A stretch of DNA of 7,712 nt from NCBI GenBank assembly GCA_009885595.1, contig VFKJ01000906.1:1-7712 (forward strand). Reading direction: 5' to 3'. Numbering within the stretch: position 1 is the stretch's first letter; each line of letters opens with the position of its first letter. Under the pieces are notes generated by a model. The model did not search any database and had not been told where the DNA came from. It was given only the letters and a program-made list of their open reading frames with translations. Positions 5,222-7,712 of the stretch are shown here, in pieces. Position numbers and translations under genes: made by a program. Source of the DNA: Myxococcales bacterium (GTDB lineage: Bacteria > Myxococcota > Myxococcia > Myxococcales > Myxococcaceae).

Positions 5222-5578
5222 CTAGCGGAGGTGCTCGAGGATCCAGATGGCCTCGACGGGGGTGCTGCAGGTCTGGAAGGCGCTGGCGTGATGGGCCGGC
5301 ACGCGGCTGACGTTCTCGGTGCCGGCCAGCGTGGCGAGCTTGAGCAGCGAGAGCGCGTCATCGAAGCAGCGCGGGTCGTCGAGCAGGTCGACCTCGGCGA
5401 AGAGGCGCCGCACGGTTCTCACCTCGCGGGTCGGCAATACCTGTTTGCCACTCGAGTCGGTCCAGTCGCCCGGGTCGTCTTCCCATCGAAACGAGATGCC
5501 CCGCGCGAGCAGGTGCTTCCACAATTCGGCCGCGTCGTTGCGGGTGCGAATGGTCTCGGGAAGCTTCGGTACGTTCAT
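5222..5578 (-). CDS. Unrecognised 118-aa protein
   Basis: I do not recognise a family. Codon use is strongly G/C at third positions throughout 5222-5578, which supports real coding. The protein is soluble, with no signal peptide or membrane segment. It starts MNVPKLPETIRTRNDAAELW, contains a tryptophan- and acid-rich patch (FRWEDDPGDWTD, about 34-45) and ends in a helical, Cys/His-containing tail (VPAHHASAFQTCSTP). The frame is open to an ATG at 5659, but the extra 27 codons have much weaker third-position bias and would run through the inverted repeat at 5618-5653. ATG 5578 (or ATG 5587) is therefore preferred. No clear Shine-Dalgarno is visible. It diverges from the PLD-helicase gene with 138 bp between starts, so the two could share a control region; no functional link is shown. 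Confidence 0.6.
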   Translation of the reverse strand: MNVPKLPETIRTRNDAAELWKHLLARGISFRWEDDPGDWTDSSGKQVLPTREVRTVRRLFAEVDLLDDPRCFDDALSLLKLATLAGTENVSRVPAHHASAFQTCSTPVEAIWILEHLR

Positions 5579-5617
5579 TTCGCCCATGAGAAGCGGAGTA
5601 CCAGAGGGGTACGACAA

Positions 5618-5653
5618 GTGACCTCGGTGGCAGACCGTGACGTCAGAGGTCAC
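5618..5653. promoter_or_regulatory. Inverted repeat in the divergent promoter region
   Basis: GTGACCTC (5618-5625) and GAGGTCAC (5646-5653) are perfect inverted arms with a 20-bp spacer. A third half-site, GTGAC, lies at 5637-5641 within the palindrome TGACGTCA (5638-5645). Three GTGAC-type half-sites in 36 bp between divergent genes suggest an operator. The regulator is unknown. A promoter for the helicase is not evident, although TAGCCT (5705-5710) is placed as a -10 would be if translation at GTG 5717 were leaderless. Confidence 0.45.
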
Positions 5654-5716
5654 ATTCACTCGCGGCCTTGGTGTTGGTTTCCGGTCCCGCCGCGACTCGC
5701 CTGGTAGCCTGGTCTA

Positions 5717-7712
5717 GTGGCAACCACCCGCCGCCCTGTCCCCGGTATTTACGACTCACCAATCACCACGGACCTTGCGAGCGCCTTGTCCAACGTCGAG
5801 TCGCAGCTCAAGGAACTCGAGGACCTCGAGCCATCCGAAGCACCACGTGCCCTCGCTCAGTTGCTGCAGAACCGACTCGTCCACGCCTTCTCCTCTTTCT
5901 CGACCTCGAAGGACGACTCGCTCGAAAAGCAAGTCGACCTCGCCAATCGCGTCCTGCATCTCCTCGAGCTCCACGCCCCTGAGAGTGGTGCGGATGACAG
6001 GGTGAGCAGTCCAGGGCAGCGGCTACTGGCGGTTCGCATTCCCGCGCCAGGGTTGGGAGCACCGGTCTCGCCCATCCGTCCGCACATTCCCCTGGCGACC
6101 AGCGACCTGATCGTCAATGGCCACCATGACATCGCGCTCGGCCCGGAGGTCAAGCGAGAGCTCGCCTCTGCAGACCGCGTCGACCTGCTCTGCTCCTTCC
6201 TCAAGTGGAGCGGCTTTCGCCTCATGCAGGAAGAACTCGCGCGACTGGTCGAGCGCCGCCCGGGTTCGCTCAGGGTGCTGACGACCGCGTACATGAGCGC
6301 GACCGATCGCCGCGCGCTCGATGCCTTGAAGGAGCTGGGCGCCGAGGTGCGCGTCTCTTACGACACCACGCGCACTCGTCTTCACGCGAAGGCCTGGCTC
6401 TTCCACCGAGACTCCGGCTTCTCTACCGGTTGCATCGGAAGCTCCAACCTGTCCGCGGCTGCAATGCTGGATGGCCTCGAGTGGAACGTGCGCCTCTCGC
6501 AACAGGACAACCGGCCCATCCTCGAGAAATTCAGGAGCACCTTCGAGCAGTACTGGGCTGATCAGGAATTCCGGCCCTACGACGCAAAGGAGTTCGACGA
6601 CGCGATCGCCGCGCAAGCCAATCATCAGGCCCGTCACCTGTTCGTCTTCGAGGTGTTCCCGCGGCCGCACCAGCAGGAGATCCTCGACGAGCTCGCCGCC
6701 GAACGAACGCATGGCCACTTCCGAAACCTCGTGGTGGCCGCGACGGGCACCGGCAAGACGATCGTCGCGGCGCTCGACTACAAGCGGCTGCGCGAGTCGC
6801 TCCCTCGCGATCGGCTGCTCTTCGTCGCGCATCGGAGAGAAATCCTCGAGCAGTCCCTCACCGCGTTCCAGGTCGTGCTCAAGGACGCAGCCTTCGGAGA
6901 GCTCTTCGTCGGCGAACATCGGCCTGTTCGAGGCGAGCACGTCTTCGCCAGCATCCAGTCGCTCTCCCAGGAGCGCATCGAGGCGCTCGCCCCAGATGCC
7001 TACGACGTAGTGATCGTCGACGAGTTCCACCACGCGGCGGCCGACAGCTACGAGCGCCTGCTCGCGAGGCTGAAGCCGCGCGTACTCCTCGGTCTCACCG
7101 CGACGCCAGAACGCACTGACGGAAAGAGCGTGCTGCATCACTTCGGCGACCGCATCGCGTCGGAGCTGCGGCTCTGGAAGGCGCTCGACCAAGAGCTGCT
7201 CTCTCCCTTCCACTACTTCGGCGTTGGTGGCGCACCGGACCTACGGAACCTGGCCTGGGCCGCTGGCCGCTACGCGCCTGCCCAGCTCTCGAACGTCTAC
7301 ACGGCAAACGATGTCTTCACGCTTCGCGTCCTGCAGGAGGTCCAACGGCGGGTGAAGGACATCCAGGCGATGCGAGGGCTCGGGTTCTGCGTGGACGTCG
7401 CTCACGCGGAGTTCATGGCGCGGAAGTTCTCTGAGGCGGGCCTGCCGTCGCGCGCCGTCTCGGCAGACACCGGCAAGACTCAGCGCGAAGAGGCCCTCGC
7501 CCTGATGAGGAATGGACAGCTGCGCATGCTCTTCAGCGTCGACCTCTTCAACGAAGGTGTCGACCTCCCTGACGTGGACACCGTGCTCTTCCTCCGGCCG
7601 ACGGAGAGCGCCACGGTCTTCCTTCAACAACTCGGCCGTGGCCTCAGGAAGAGTCAGCGCAAGGAATGCCTGACGGTCCTCGACTTCATTGGCAACGCGC
7701 ATCGAAAGTTCC
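5717..7712 (+). CDS. PLD-like nuclease - SF2 DExH helicase fusion, DUF3427 type (3' truncated)
   Basis: The frame has no stop to the window end, giving 665 visible residues. The N-terminal ~60 residues (GIYDSPITTDLASAL...) resemble the start of DUF3427-type helicases. Residues about 151-266 are a PLD-like domain with H223-x-K225 and GSSN (241-244). A single such motif would need a dimer for catalysis. Residues 312 on are an SF2 helicase: RPHQQ (316-320), Walker A ATGTGKT with K347, DEFH (435-438), TATP (461-464), FNEGVDLP (611-618) and QQLGRGLR (637-644). All motifs are intact. Relatives usually carry a C-terminal DUF3427 region, which would lie beyond the window. They are thought to act on DNA with ATP, and some sit in defence islands, but the function is not firmly known. 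GTG 5717 is the first start after an in-frame TAG at 5705 and fits the family N-terminus; no Shine-Dalgarno is seen. The first in-frame ATG is far inside the PLD domain. Confidence 0.88.
   Translation, partial: MATTRRPVPGIYDSPITTDLASALSNVESQLKELEDLEPSEAPRALAQLLQNRLVHAFSSFSTSKDDSLEKQVDLANRVLHLLELHAPESGADDRVSSPGQRLLAVRIPAPGLGAPVSPIRPHIPLATSDLIVNGHHDIALGPEVKRELASADRVDLLCSFLKWSGFRLMQEELARLVERRPGSLRVLTTAYMSATDRRALDALKELGAEVRVSYDTTRTRLHAKAWLFHRDSGFSTGCIGSSNLSAAAMLDGLEWNVRLSQQDNRPILEKFRSTFEQYWADQEFRPYDAKEFDDAIAAQANHQARHLFVFEVFPRPHQQEILDELAAERTHGHFRNLVVAATGTGKTIVAALDYKRLRESLPRDRLLFVAHRREILEQSLTAFQVVLKDAAFGELFVGEHRPVRGEHVFASIQSLSQERIEALAPDAYDVVIVDEFHHAAADSYERLLARLKPRVLLGLTATPERTDGKSVLHHFGDRIASELRLWKALDQELLSPFHYFGVGGAPDLRNLAWAAGRYAPAQLSNVYTANDVFTLRVLQEVQRRVKDIQAMRGLGFCVDVAHAEFMARKFSEAGLPSRAVSADTGKTQREEALALMRNGQLRMLFSVDLFNEGVDLPDVDTVLFLRPTESATVFLQQLGRGLRKSQRKECLTVLDFIGNAHRKF

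Noticed and set aside
5700..5735. tRNA-like stretch GGTAGCCTGGTCTAGTGG
   Set aside because: It resembles a D-arm, but no anticodon arm, T-arm consensus or acceptor pairing follows, and the helicase reading frame starts within it.
6023..7213. A 396-codon open frame on the minus strand
   Set aside because: It lies opposite the PLD-helicase gene, whose plus-strand frame has every helicase motif; the antisense chain shows no recognisable domain.
1..7712. CRISPR array, insertion sequence or rRNA gene
   Set aside because: No regularly spaced repeats, transposase motifs or rRNA-like stretches were seen on either strand.

Overview
The window has high G+C with strong G/C preference at third codon positions. 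The gene at its left edge ends in a MYXO-CTERM-type sorting tail (GCGCSS, hydrophobic stretch, RRRR), which is a signature of the Myxococcota. Together with the Cys-rich lipoprotein, this points to a myxobacterium, probably suborder Cystobacterineae; no finer assignment is possible from sequence alone.

Layout, left to right. Positions 1-588 (+) hold the C-terminal end of a secreted, Ig-domain surface protein, followed by a possible hairpin terminator. Positions 629-1266 (-) hold a VapBC-type toxin-antitoxin pair (ribbon-helix-helix antitoxin, PIN toxin, 4-nt overlap) with a two-box operator candidate at the antitoxin start. Positions 1341-2888 (-) encode a divergent peptidase-U32-family protein with several cysteine clusters. 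Ten bases upstream of it, 2899-3984 (-) encodes a bifunctional chorismate mutase-DAHP synthase. Positions 4103-4540 (-) encode a small two-TM protein with a YgaP-like/DUF2892 domain. Positions 4541-4753 are intergenic and contain inverted repeats. Positions 4754-5203 (+) encode a Cys-rich lipoprotein. Positions 5222-5578 (-) encode an unrecognised 118-aa protein. Positions 5717-7712 (+) encode the first 665 residues of a PLD nuclease-SF2 helicase fusion that runs off the window; its N-terminal and central architecture matches DUF3427-type helicases.

The most interesting point is the coupled pair at 1341-3984. Characterised U32 proteins (RlhA, TrhP, UbiU/UbiV) are Fe-S hydroxylation enzymes, and their reactions have been linked to prephenate. 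Prephenate is the product of the chorismate mutase domain encoded directly upstream. The adjacency suggests a dedicated prephenate supply for an unknown U32 hydroxylation reaction. This is inference; the operon arrangement and the domain motifs are what the sequence shows.

The PLD-helicase on the right is of a type often seen near defence genes, but its C-terminus and downstream neighbours lie outside the window. Every stretch longer than 300 bases is covered by a gene.
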